Shown here: piece after piece, positions 14,050-26,000 of the stretch | Layout: each line of letters begins with the position of its first letter | Numbering within the stretch: the stretch's first letter is position 1 | Source of the DNA: Sisyra terminalis | Lineage: Eukaryota > Arthropoda > Insecta > Neuroptera > Sisyridae | Direction: 5' to 3' | DNA length: 64,000 nucleotides | NCBI GenBank assembly: GCA_958496175.1 | Contig: OY292278.1 | Location: forward strand, 31,682,001 to 31,746,000 | The notes under the pieces: generated by a model | The model's database searches: none | Seen by the model: only the letters and a program-made list of their open reading frames with translations | What the model was told of the DNA's origin: nothing | Program-made: the position numbers and the translations under genes

Positions 14050-14430
14050 ACAAGTCCAGGCATCTAAATTGAAAACGCGAGGAAAATTGACCGAAAATGA
14101 AGTAAACGAGGCGGATAAAATATGATCAGTGCAATCATCGCGAAAAATTCTGGGCAAGGTTCCATGAAATTTTCTAACACTTAAATTATTCGACACCAGT
14201 TGTTGTTTTCGGTTTTGGTCCCCACAAACGAGATGAAGCGACGCGCGTAGGAACGTGACTTTTTTTTTGGATCGAAACCAAAAATGATTTTCGTTCCTTT
14301 TTAGAATGTTTTCAACTTGACGATTGTCAACATCAGTTAAACATTTGTTCATATTGTCCTCAGAAACTTGGACATTTAAACTAGTTTAGTTATCAGTTGA
14401 TTTAAAGCGCTGAAAAAGCATTATAGAATA
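14050..14430. promoter_or_regulatory. Possible internal promoter / upstream region of FAM13 exon
   Basis: This block is less AT-rich than the DNA around it and is open for 106 codons on the minus strand (14,352 down to 14,032), but that translation resembles no family I know. It lies just before the first FAM13 coding exon. It may be a proximal promoter or leader for a short isoform. This rests on composition and position only. Confidence 0.2.
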
Positions 14431-14581
14431 ATCCAATGTGCGTCATTATTGTAATTAATGTTTTCCGCAATTTTACTGCTGTTATCTTTTCGAGAAGTTA
14501 GTTGATTTTGAAGGAAATTTTAGTAGAAATTACATTTTTTGTTTGTTTCAGTGTAATTCGAAACCACGGCCGAAGAGAACG

Positions 14582-17500
14582 ATGAGACGTCCTACCAGCG
14601 AAGAAGAACAATTTAGTGACGAAGCCACATCTCTCCGTTGCAGCGATACTAGAATTATTAACTCTAACGAAGATAAAATTAATCCGGAGAGTCGATTTGC
14701 CAAAGTTAAACGCATACTGCGAGGAACTTTATCATTTCGACGTGGTACTGTTGGTGGAAAACAGTCATCTTCGTCATCCACAGCTAGCATCGTTACATCA
14801 TCATCGTCTTCCTCTCCGATTATAATCCACGGAGCCTCAAAAACCAAAGCAGCGCGAAAACGCGACCATTCCCTGGAACGTACGATTGCAATCTGTGACG
14901 ATACAACTCCCAGAAACGAGATGTGCTTAAAACTAACGAAACGTCTAGATTCTGATCGCACTGAGGTTTTGCGTCAAGGAAAGCCGGAGCCAAATGGCAA
15001 CGTTCCATCACCAAAATGTGAAAAGAATTTACGCAAGCGAAAAGAAAGACAGGAAAGCAATGGAGTTGTGGATCAAGAACGTAAGCTGATCCGCTCTAAT
15101 TCAGAAGAACGTCCGTTGTACTTATCCAACAAAGAAAACCAGGATTTGAAGGATATTCGCCGTGTGTCGAGTCACGAAAATTTTAAACCGGCCTCCACAT
15201 TGACGACGTTTTCATCAAAATTACTTGAAGTTGAGATTACCAACAAAGAACAAGAAGCAATATCAATCGACATCAAAATCGGCAATCAATTAGTAGTCGA
15301 TAAGAGCGGCAAAGACATCACTTGTGTGACCGACAACATTCCTTTACAAGACATCAATAGTAGCCAAAATGCTCGCAACTCCCCTAACAAAATTTCGCCA
15401 AACCGCGACCCGAAAAATCAAATGTTTTCTGATCAAAAATTTATCTGTGATATTGACATTGAGAATGAGCGACGTCGAAGCAGCGAACGTTTCGCCCGGT
15501 CCTTCTCGCAACCAATCCGCAACAAACATCCAATCAACAAAAAACGTAAAACTTCCGGCTTGAAACGTTCCGATTTCCCTGACCAACCCGCTTTAATCAA
15601 GCCCATGGCCCCATCCTGCGAGCTCTGTAAACAAGAACAGGAACAACAAAGTCCGCCACATCCTTCAACCCCAAACCTCGATTCCAAGTCTAACTCAAAA
15701 GTTAGCGATCCAATTCCCCTCGACTTCAACACTTTGCACGAACAGGTCGACAGTTCTGAACCAATTCCCATTCGACCCAATCACCTCTTCACTCAAGACT
15801 CGGAAAATTTATGCCAGCCATCCACAATGTCGCCGCGAAACTCATTAATTATATCTCGCAAAGTCTACATGGAGCCAATTCTACCGACAAAAATTTTGAA
15901 TAAAACTGAAATTTCCACTATGATGACGGAAACATCTTCAACGGCTCAAATTTCCAGTCCATTTGATGGTCGAATTAAACAGCTAAACAAGCAAATAAAA
16001 TCGCTGAAAAAACGAATGCGGAAGGATGAAGCTGGAACGAGCAACTCCTGTGATTTATCTGATAAGAAAATTAAAGCACTCACATTAGAAGTGAATAAAC
16101 TGAAGAAAGAACTCAAGGGATTGAAACAAGTACCGCCATTTAGCTCCAAGTTCCCAAGCAATAATTTCGCCAGTGTTACTATAGAAGATTCGTTTACTAA
16201 CAAAAAACGTATCGAAATGATGGCAACAACTATTACGGAAATTCAAACGGTAAGTGTTTTTTTTCAAGTGATATGATAATATAGAAATGACTTTTATTAT
16301 ACATTTTGCTTAAAAGAGTACGTTGTTTAAAAAGGCTTAAAATATTTCAAATTTAATTTTGTTTTTCACAGTTGCTTTTTTAATAATTGAAAAAACGTCC
16401 TTTTCCTAAATAATAAGTAACTCAGGACATGTTGATTTTTTTATATGTACATATATACTTCAATGTAAATGAGACAAGGCAACAAGGACCTTGATATTCG
16501 GAATCGAATTAGTCCCGCTATCGCAAAAAGGAAAAGTCCTCATAAATCTAGGACAGATCAACTTTTTAATTTTGGGAAAATTGAATAAAATATCTTTCAA
16601 AATGGAATGGTTTTTGAAAAACGCTAATCAAAATGCATTAAAATTTTCAAACCATTAAAAACTGAAAATTTATGAATTTATTTTTTATTAAAAGTTAAAA
16701 AAATGGGTATAGTTGGTCGCAGTTTTTTAGTCGCAAACTTTTTTCAGACAGATGCATATATTGATGTATATATGTATAACTTTTACTTATTGTTACTTAT
16801 GTTACTTACTGTGTAAGTAAAATATTTTTGCTTTATAGCTACCAAGACCTTTAGCGGTTCTAGAGTTAATAAAAATCCGTAAAACCAGAAATAACGAAAA
16901 TATACGAAATTCGAACCCATCTAATCTCGACTATCTAACTACACAAATGTATAGCTAGTTGCCTAAACTAACTTTATCTCAAAAAAGCTAAAAAATGTAA
17001 CTAAAGAAAGCATGCATTTTTTCATTAATCACACACCTAGAAGAACACTTTTTTCCTATTTTTTGCTTGACCACAAATTCAGTTTTCTGCACGGTTGAAT
17101 TTTTCCCTCAAACGCCATCTATCCCTGGCAAAGTTCTACAAATTGGGGTAGTCCATTCGAAGAACACAATTACAACTTAAAAATTCAATTTCTCAGAAGT
17201 GATTAAAACATCTTTGTTTTCTTTTATAATCTACCTGAAAGGAAAAACATCTTTATTGTTTTTTTTTACAATCTACCTTAAGGGAAAGTGATATAATCAT
17301 TCTATTTTATTTTTTAAATTGCACATGTGACATTTTTTTTTACTATTAAAGAAGTCAAATGTTTACTCATTACTCATTAGAATTTTAACAGTTTTCTTTC
17401 TACTTTTTCTATGTAATATAAGGTAAAATAAACATTTTGTCAAAATTTAGAGAAGCAAAGACTGACGAAATAAGAAAGGTCATACATATTGAAATGCTTG

Positions 17501-18807
17501 CCTGCTACGGCTGGTTAAAATAATAAATATCAAAATACAAAAATAAATCAGCATACTGTTGGTCGAGTGGTCTATGTGACCACTCAAAAACTGATGGGCT
17601 TTGGGTTCGATTTTGTCTCAAGCTAATTTTCAATATTTCTCGATTATGGATTTTTATTAACATTAGAATCGCTAAAGACCTTAATAGTTATAAAGAGACT
17701 GTAAGTAACAATTAAAAAAAAAAAATAAAGAAAAAATTATTTAAAAACTATTTCAAAATGAAGTGAGATGTTTTTTTAAAGCTTACTTCGTTGCTAAGAA
17801 CTCTAGAGTCGCTAAAAACTTTAAATATGTCCAATGATGAACTGTTTTATGTATTTATTTTTATCTATTACAAAGTCTTTATCTATTTGCAAGGGATAGG
17901 CTTATTTATAAAATTGTAGATATTTATCAATTTTAAATAATCTTTCGATAATGTTATTTATATTTTAATACATTCATTTTTACGTAATAAGATTTAAACA
18001 AATTTAGAAATGTAAAAATTTAAATTGCGTTTGTAATTTAGTCTTCCTTTTACACACTTTTAAATTTTAGCAAAGTTCAAATCAAGAGTCGAATATAATT
18101 CGTTACTTTTTTTTTTATAGCGTTTGAATGAAAAGCGACAATGTGGGAGTCGAGGTGAAGAAATCAATGATATGACCGATGAACAATTGCTGGACGAAAA
18201 AATTGCGGTACAAAAGGCATTGCTACATTATGAGACAATCCATGGACGTCCTATAGGAAAAGAAGACCGAACTTTGGTTCGACCTTTATATGATCGCTAT
18301 CGTATACTCAAAAGAATGGTTGCCCGAATTTCCAATGTAACTATTCACTGAGAATAACAATAACTTCTTTTTTCATCTAATATTATTTTGTTATTTCAGA
18401 CAAAATCTAACAATAGTATATCCGAGTTAGGAACGATTCTTGAAGACGAGACCATGCATTTTGTTTCGACTCCAATTCAAGAGTTGGAATCAAAAACAGA
18501 AGATACAAATTCGACAAATATGGACAGCAGTGATACATCTGATACTTCAATTAGTGAAAATTTGCATTCGTTGCCACTTACAGAATTGGAGGAGCAATTA
18601 ATTGTTACACGCGAGGAAAAGAAGCGTCTTCGACGGTCTATCAAAGAGTTCGAGCATGAATTCGAGCAAAAAAACGGACGTAAACTTCAAAAAGAAGATC
18701 GGCTTCCTTTCGAACAAAATTACGTAACATACAAACAGATCAAAGGAAAATTAAAACTGCTAGAGATTCTCGTATCGAAAAAGCGAAGCATTGAAATTGA
18801 ATCGTAA
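14582..18807 (+). CDS. FAM13A: FAM13-family protein (FAM13A-like, short form)
   Basis: Three coding exons, all phase 0: 14,552-16,249 (acceptor TTTCAG, donor ACG|GTAAGT), 18,121-18,336 (TATAG acceptor, AAT|GTAACT donor) and 18,400-18,807 (stop TAA). From the ATG at 14,582, which has a purine at -3, the product is 763 residues. The N-terminal two-thirds is basic, Ser-rich and disordered (Ser runs near residues 60-80). A coiled coil follows at about 470-520 (LNKQIKSLKKRM...KALTLEVNKLKKELK). Two conserved FAM13 C-terminal modules come last: EQLLDEKIAVQKALLHYE with GRPIGKEDR and PLYDRYR (about 575-625), and EEQLIVTREEKKRLRRSIKE with GRKLQKEDR and YVTYKQIK (about 695-755). FAM13 proteins are Rho-pathway-associated scaffolds. 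I saw no RhoGAP domain upstream in the window, so this looks like a GAP-less form; upstream coding exons cannot be excluded. Family call is strong; start is moderate. Confidence 0.85.
16836..16935 (-). repeat. SINE copy (S4) with degraded head, in FAM13 intron
   Basis: Lies in the intron between FAM13 coding exons 1 and 2. The body segment (minus-strand taactctagaaccgctaaag) and the linker are clear, and the B-box-like GGGTTCGAATTTCG is still readable near 16,905. The A-box end beyond about 16,935 has decayed. Confidence 0.6.
17553..17722 (+). repeat. tRNA-derived SINE copy (S5), near full length
   Basis: Plus-strand copy in the FAM13 intron. The head has TTGGTCGAGTGGTC (A-box-like) and TTGGGTTCGATTTTG (B-box-like). 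The linker is CAATATTTCTCGATT, the body contains TAACATTAGAATCGCTAAAG, and the copy ends in an A-rich tail. A short further fragment of the body (ctctagagtcgctaaa) is at 17,800-17,825. Confidence 0.75.
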
Positions 18808-19041
18808 TTCGAATCAATTTTGGTTTCATGTGATTTTATTATTAACTTAATTTTAAACTACGACTATAATTTTAAATTTGGTTAATTTGTTTTTTTGTAA
18901 GTACTAAAATATTTTAACTATTTTTTTTGTGTTTGATATATTATCAAAATTGATATATTATATTTATTAATTTATTACTGAGTACCTACTATATTCGTTG
19001 TATATTAAGAGAAATGTTTTAAAAAGATTAATATTTAAACA

Positions 19042-19047
19042 AATAAA
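19042..19047 (+). terminator. Candidate poly(A) signal of the FAM13-like gene
   Basis: An AATAAA hexamer about 235 bases after the stop codon at 18,807. A second AATAAA occurs near 19,271. In such AT-rich DNA the hexamer is frequent, so the choice is tentative. Confidence 0.4.
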
Positions 19048-20676
19048 TGTTCTACCTAATAAATAAGCTTATTGGTGTAAGATATCAGGAGCCTACATTT
19101 TTTTATTAAATGTATAAAAATAAGTGGAAAAATGTACTATATATTTTATTTGGAAAATGACAAAAAAAGGCTCTATATATGCCATTTAAAAATATAAATA
19201 TATATGTTATATTATATACAATTAAACTGTGAAATTTTAAATCAAATGATGCAATATTATCTTAAAGTATTAAATAAAGTTTAAACTATTTAAATGTTTT
19301 AATTTATTTATTTATTGAAGGCCATTGTTGCCTTAACTTATTTCAGAATTTCTGACTATTATACTTTTAAATATTTTATTATAATTATAGGGTATATGTT
19401 ATTTTGACCTTAATATCTGTTTATAAGAAAAATGATCATTACAACAGGTGTTACAATGTTGAACTAAATATTTTAATTGATACAAAACAGACTTACAAGT
19501 TTATTTAACGGAAAAATTATTAAAATTTCTAACGATTCATTTCAGAAAAAAAATATTTGTGATGTTTAAATCCATAGGAAAACAATCAGTAAAGAAGCCA
19601 TGAAGTTATATTTATTACAACAATGCATTGTTGAGAGGGCAACAGTGGTGGTAAGACTCTTATAGGGCAGAATGGATGAAATTATAGTTAACTGTAACGC
19701 TGCAGTTTAAAAGGGATAAAAATATAAGATGTATAACTGTTGAGTTTATTTTATTCCAGGAAGTGCTGCATATACATGGAGGATATTATTTAAACATTTC
19801 TTTTTACAAATTGCCTTCTTTAATTATCCTTGAATTTCACAATTTGTTAATCTTTTCTTGAACTTTGTTTTTTTTTTAATCAAAGGAAGTTGGGGGCTGA
19901 TAAATTTACTAACAAAGTAATATATAATTTCCCATTTTTTTTTTTGAGAAATAGCCTCAAAAAATCGACTAGTGACCAGTTTCGAAGTGTGAAATAACGT
20001 TTACCGTTAAAATGCAAAGTTGATAACAGATTCGATCTAAATAATATCTAGTTTTTATTTTATGACAAACACAAGGTAATTACATATTTGTTTCTAACAA
20101 AGTAATTTCATACACTAATAATTTTCCGTAAATGAAAATCAAGTTATATTTTCTCAATTTTTTATATCCACAAAAATATTAATAACAAATCAATTTTGTT
20201 TAATAACTGATGCAATTCTATCATAATTGTTTTTTGAATTTCCCGGATCTAACAATCAAAAGTAAAGTTTTAGAAGTAGGAAAAAAGATTTATGTTACTA
20301 GTTTTCCCGATTCCCTCTTTCTGTTACAATGTATCTGATACAATTGTTATTCAAAGTTATACTAACTTCATTAGCATTTAAGTATATTCAATTAATTTTA
20401 TAGTTTAGGTAACTGTACTAAAAATTAAGGTAAATATGAATGACCTGTTAATAAGAACTTCAATAAAAAGGTTTAAGGAGGGCTTTGTAGGCCTTGCATA
20501 CTCGTTAATACCAGTTAAAAATCCATTTTTTTATAGAAACAATAGAAGTAATAATTAAAAACCGTTCATTGAAAAATATTTCATGTACCGAAAACTAAAA
20601 AATATATTTTAATCAAACCAATTGTTAAAGGTAAATTTATACTCTCTCATCGTATATTTTTTCAAAATTGTCACCT

Positions 20677-20816
20677 TAATCCTGTTAAAAAGGCATTTTA
20701 AAGTTATTAATGGTATTTTAAATGTAATGATTTCAAAATAACTTTAAACCACTTATAATAACTTTTTGAACTTTTAAAATATCTCCTTTTAACAGGATTA
20801 AGTTAGGTGGAACGGG
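20677..20816. repeat. Small palindromic repeat, family P (copy 1)
   Basis: Imperfect inverted repeat: CACCTTAATCCTGTTAAAA at the left and TTTTAACAGGATTAAGTTAGGTG at the right. The internal TTAAATGTAATGATTTCAAA segment recurs at 21,176-21,290, 24,958-25,075 and 57,470-57,600. It is probably a non-autonomous DNA element of about 130 bp; its superfamily is unknown. Confidence 0.55.
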
Positions 20817-20877
20817 CTAATTTTTAAGAATTAACTTTCAGGAATATTTATCTTATGACAAATTATTTAAATAAGCC

Positions 20878-21078
20878 TCTTGTAGCCGAATGGGCAAAGT
20901 GACCGCTTAAAAACTAGTAGTTGTTGGGTTTGAATCTTATATCATGCAAATTTTTGATATTTCTTGATATATCATGCAAATTTTTGATATTTCTTGATAT
21001 ACGATTTTTTATTAACCCTAGAGTCGCTAAAGACCTTAGTTCTTATAAGCGACGGTACATAACAATAATTAAAATACT
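20878..21078 (+). repeat. tRNA-derived SINE copy (S6) with internal duplication
   Basis: Plus-strand copy: head TTGTAGCCGAATGGGC (A-box-like), TTGGGTTTGAATCTT (B-box-like), body TAACCCTAGAGTCGCTAAAG, and tail TAACAATAATTAAAA. The linker contains a perfect tandem duplication of 30 bases (20,941-20,970 and 20,971-21,000) that is absent from the other copies. Confidence 0.75.
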
Positions 21079-21175
21079 TAGATCAAAAAGTTATTTTAAA
21101 TGATATTGAATGATACTGACATTGATGGCGTCCTATGTGCGCGTTTTTTTTTCATTCTTCAGCTATAGGGATCTC

Positions 21176-21290
21176 TGTTAAAAAAGCATTTATAGACGTT
21201 TAAAATGCTTAAAAACCCATTAGAAGCCATAAGAAGTCGTTTAAATTTATTAAAGACATTTTAAAAATAATGATTTCAAAATGGTTTTTA
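21176..21290. repeat. Small palindromic repeat, family P (copy 2)
   Basis: Shares CTGTTAAAAAAGCATTT, AAAACCCATTAGAAG and AATGATTTCAAA with the copies at 24,958 and 57,470. More decayed than copy 1, with no clear right end. Confidence 0.4.
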
Positions 21291-21559
21291 TTAATATGGA
21301 TATTGTTTTGACCCTAAAATTTTATTGGAATTTCTTTACGTTATTGTATAACGATTTATAGAATACACCTTAATGCCAAGTTTGATCTGTATAAAGCTAA
21401 TATACTGGCTTTTATAACAAATATATTAACAACCTATTATAAGCTCGATACAATGGTTGTTAAAAAAAGTATTTTTTTTTAAATTTATTCCAAAAGGGAA
21501 GGTTTTCATGCTCACTTTTACATTTTTTTATGAATATCCATAGTGTCTATGCATATTTT

Positions 21560-21950
21560 ATAGTCATTTTTATGATTATTATATTGTACCGGATGGAGGA
21601 CGCTTCGACTTTGGTTCTATTTAAATTAGAAAAAAATCTATCTTCTTCTTAGAATAGAAAATTATGAACCTTTTTCGTTTTCTCCGTAAATTATTTAATA
21701 AAACATTGATAAATTATTTTTATGGATGTGCTTTCATAGGGTCCACGTATATTTGCGTGGAAATTGAGCTATTTTTATGATTAGTATTTTTTGTTGGATA
21801 GGTTGGATAGAATATTCATATTATTTAGTTCTATTTATATTAGAAAAAAAAAATACTTTTTAGTATAGAAAAACATGAGAAAAACATGAATCTCTTTAGT
21901 TTTCCCCTCAAATTATGTGAATAATTAATATTAGATTGCTAAATTATTAA
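21560..21950. repeat. Two diverged direct repeats
   Basis: Segments starting near 21,560 and 21,765 share, in order, TTTTTATGATTA, GTTCTATTTA(A/T)ATTAGAAAAAAA, TAGTATAGAAAA-like and TTTAGTTTTC(T/C)CC-like blocks followed by AAATTAT. This suggests a local duplication of about 200 bases that has since diverged. Origin unknown. Confidence 0.35.
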
Positions 21951-23073
21951 CACTAAAAAGAGACCCTAATTTTTGTTTTTATTTATTTTTTTTTCTCTTT
22001 AATTTTTTGCTAAATTTAACATTGATAAATATTGTATTTGTTGTTTTAAAGTCACAATAAATAAGTTAATGATAATTGTGTACTTCGGATAACTCAAATT
22101 TGATTCATTCCATTAATTTTTGCTAATTTTTTTTTTTTGATTTCCAAAATATACTCCCAAAATAAACTTTGGGTCATTGGGTTTTGAATTATTTTTGTCA
22201 TTATGTTATTAGCTGTTATTGATTATTAAATAGGAGTACATCTTTATAAATTCTTACTGATTCTTACAATCCGAAAATGTTTTTTATGTAAATTTTGATA
22301 ACATTTTCGACGTTGTACTAGGTTTATTGTTAGACTTTTCGATCGCAATATATTACAACCATACAACAGTAATTAATATCTTTGTGAAATTATAATAGGC
22401 TTGGTTGTATATCAAATTGAACTCATTTTTGAATATTAAGTTTTTCAAACAAAAAACCTACGAATAAAATATTTATGACGAATAAAATAGGAATAAAGTT
22501 TTAATTGTTGATAATATAAGAGATATAACATTTATTTGAATTTGAAAAGCAGCGCTCAATAAAACAAAGTTAGAAACAGATGAAGCAGCAATCTCGAATT
22601 TGATTGGTCGAAAGAGCGTGGAGGAAAAACACTTCATAGAGTGGGAGATACCATCGACAATGTGTCAAAATATCAAAAATTTCTCTTTTTTGCTTATATT
22701 TAACAAAATCCTCTTCAAAGAATGATATACTGAGTACCAAATTCTTTCCTCTCACTTAACTCAAACAAATCGTCTTCATTAAACATTTAAATTCCGGAAT
22801 TATAAAATTAGGTTAATTTTTCAGTCAATTTGAGGAAATGCATCTGTTAAATTTCTAGTCATAAATTAAATCATATTTATCTGGTTGAACATTGATAATA
22901 AGTACATAATTTTTTTTTCTGTTCATCTCACATAAATCACGAGATTCTACTAGAGCGCGACGTGATTTCAATATTTGTCTTTTGAAATTTCGCGAAATTG
23001 AAAAAAATTGCATTTTACTTTTTGTACGCCCAAACGTGACAATAGTGTATCATTACCAGGAAATAAAGTGGTC

Positions 23074-23097
23074 ATGTATTCAAAAAAACAGAAAACG
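23074..23097 (+). CDS. Papss: Papss alternative first coding exon 1a (KKQKT)
   Basis: ATG TAT TCA AAA AAA CAG AAA ACG followed directly by the consensus donor GTAAGT (23,098). It encodes MYSKKQKT and ends in phase 0, as the common exon at 49,031 (CLQVATNV...) requires. Vertebrate PAPSS2 also starts with a short segment containing KKQKT before its TNV...HHVSR.KRGQ block, so the match is specific despite the exon's size. The KKxK motif is described as a nuclear-localisation determinant in PAPS synthases. The upstream DNA (22,950-23,070) is GC-richer than its surroundings, consistent with a promoter. Transcription is inferred, not shown. Confidence 0.7.
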
Positions 23098-26000
23098 GTA
23101 AGTGTTTAATTTATTTTTTATTAAATTAAATTATTTCAAGGCTCTACTATGAGACAAGGCCTTGGTTTAACTTGTAAACGTGCTTTGTAAGCAAAAGTAA
23201 TTGGTAATATGAGAAATTGAGTTGTTTTTGAGTATCAATACTTTAATTGATTTCTACAGAGACCAATGATTTTAAATTTAATATAACTTTCATGTCGATA
23301 TTACAATAATTATCATATCAAGGGATTTATCAGACATGTGCACCCACTTAAGATGTTTCTATCATAAATAAGCTATATGATAGCATATCGTAAATAAACT
23401 GTGAAAATTTTGATAATATTTTTAAAACTATTCAGCTAAATTGCGTAAAAGCAAACACCATAGTTTTATAGGGTAGAAACGTTCCGATACCCATATGGTA
23501 TCGATATTTACGCATTTAACTAGTACTTAAATTGTTTTTTGATACTACTCATATGAGTACCCTTAAAGTATGGATACTTACTCATATCGATATTTTTTTT
23601 ATATTTTAGTGGCACTAATATAAAAAGGGAAAAATTTATTAGGAATGATTGATATTCGCTTTTAAAAACAAGTTCCAAAATAATAGCCACAGATTTATTA
23701 CTTACAAGTAAAGATATGAATTGAATCATCTTTTATCAACTGAAATTAATTATTTATATTTAAATTTAAAAGATACAAAAACAGCTACTGCTCCAGGTAT
23801 TTTGGGGATGTTCCTTGTTTGTGACATTGTTGTACCCGCTTTGGAAAGTAAACACTTACCTGCAACTGATGTTGTAACAATTAAATATTGTAGGGCAAAT
23901 TTATACAAGCAGGGGAATATTGAAGAAAAGTGCGTTCAGAAATCAAAAATTGTAAAGTAATATTCGTTCAGTTTGATTCAATTCGATACCAACTATTTTC
24001 GTTTCGATAGTAGTTAGTATCGCAAGATTTATATCGATACTAAAAGTATTTGGTATCGAAACAAAAAGTACGGACTCGTATTTACTTGTATCGAAATGAC
24101 TCTATTACCGGGTACAGCTTGCTGTTGAACAGAAAGCTCAGGCATATAAAAGTAATGCCCTAATGTTCATTATTTTGTATTAAACCCGTTGATTTGAAAC
24201 AAATGCGTTAAAAATAATTTAGAGCGATGTTTATGCTTTGAAAGTATTCTTAAAACCTAAAGCATGCCACAATAATGAGTCCCAAGAAAGACATCTGTTA
24301 AAGTCCATTGAATTGTTTTTTTTGCTTCAACGTGTAACTTCAAATTTGGTATATCGATAAAATTGGGCGTTGAACATCGACCACCGCTTTGAAGGGTGAC
24401 CTGGAAATATCAGGGAATTAACAATTTTAAACCATTTCTTTAGTTATCCAATTTTGCTTATCTTTACACTCGTTGAAGGTAATTTTCCAAAGAATAAATG
24501 TATCAAGTTTGATCAAGATCGGTTGAGAACTGTAGGAGTTATTCTAATGACAAGACCAGTTATATTACATGTATATAAGGTCCTTAACCAATTATAATTT
24601 TGGAACCTATTCCACTAGTTAATATATGTGACAGAAAAATTAGGTCAAAAATTTCATCATTTTAAGTCATTGAATTACATTAAAAAATATCTTGGAAAAC
24701 CTGGAATTATCAAGGAATGTTAACATCATTTCACTGTGGTTACCCTGTTTCGATTAATGGTACCATTGAATTGCTTCACATGCAAACCGGTGTTTCATAA
24801 TTGCTCTATAGAATTAAACAGTATTTTTTGTTTTCTAATTAAATCCTGGCTCAAAGTTTGGGGTCTAGAGAAATAAATGATAATCAGTAATATTAAATTG
24901 ATTAATCTTAGTAATGTACACTTGCATAATATAGAGTTACTTACGTTCTATATGTACTCTGTTAAAAAACGCATTTTACATGTTTAAAAAACCCATTAAA
25001 GTCGTTTACAGTTATTAAAGGCATCTTAAATGTAATGATTTCAAAGTGCCTCTAAATTCCTTTTTTAACAAGATAAGTATTGTACGTGTAAGTATTCTAC
25101 GTAAGTAGTGAAATAATTAAAAAATGGAGTAATCAAATATTATCGAATGCCTTGGACATATTTGTAGTTTTTGATTGTAGTTTCAAATTTTAAGAATCGT
25201 AAAAAAACTTAAATCACCCAATCTGCTGCGACTGTTAATATGTCCACATACATAACATGGATACTTGTATCAGAAAATATAAAAATTAAGCTTTATACTT
25301 ACCTGTTTTTGCAATTAAAAAAAAATAAAAATATTTAAGGCCTTTAACTACACATTTTTCAGTTTTATTTAGTTGAAAAAATATTATAACATTTCACCAA
25401 AAACCGGTTCCAAGAATGAACTTTTTCTGAAGCATATAAATTATTTCCGATTTTTAAAACACGGTGTTATTGATTTTTCTTATTGTGAATTTTGAAAGAA
25501 TGGCGACAAATAGAAAATAAGTAAAAATAAAATTGAAACTTAGTCAAAACGATTAAAAAAACAAAAATTATCTTAATTACATATCTGTAGTTACGTTATC
25601 GAGTCAGTCATGGTTCTCCGACCCTAGCGAATCAAGACATGTCAAACATAGTTACTTTTATTCAGAATCACTAAAGAATAATATTTTGACAAAGTTATTC
25701 TGCGTTATTCGGGAAATTCAGGAAATGATCAAGAATCAGCTGGAAAAGCAAACGATTTCAACATTTAAAAAGTAACCCATAAAAGCAAAGTTTTCATTCC
25801 AAATCCTTTAGATTTATTTATTTCTCGAATTCATTTTATTTTTTTTAGTTGTTATTTACCGTCGCTTTATAACTACTAAGGTCTCTAGGGTTCTAACAAC
25901 TCTAGCGTTAATAAAACTTCGTAATCGGGAAATGTTGAACATTTGCTCGATATGAGGATCGAACCTAAAACCTACCAATTTTGAAGATCTCTCGGCCACC

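Larger units (their letters stand above)
5897..14551 (+). other. Long AT-rich stretch, probably 5' intron of the FAM13-like gene
   Basis: No recognisable coding exon. It contains a GC-rich dyad at 6,390-6,480, a Harbinger-like MITE (8,597-8,884), a possible degraded DNA element around 11,345-11,605 (GGGCGCCG at one end and CCGGCGCA at the other), SINE fragments at 12,050 and 12,584, and a GC-richer block at 14,050-14,430 that may be a second promoter. Assigning it as an intron depends on the leader exon at 5,896. Confidence 0.4.
19100..22950. other. Intergenic stretch between FAM13 and Papss
   Basis: No coding exon seen. Contents: a SINE (20,878-21,078), two copies of a small palindromic repeat (20,677-20,816 and 21,176-21,290), and two diverged direct repeats of about 190 bases each (roughly 21,560-21,730 and 21,760-21,950). 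The rest is AT-rich DNA with no structure I can name. Confidence 0.5.

Noticed and set aside
14543..14581. FAM13 start upstream of 14,582
   Set aside because: The extra codons include the polypyrimidine tract and AG of the splice acceptor, and there is no ATG there; 14,582 is the first real ATG after the acceptor.
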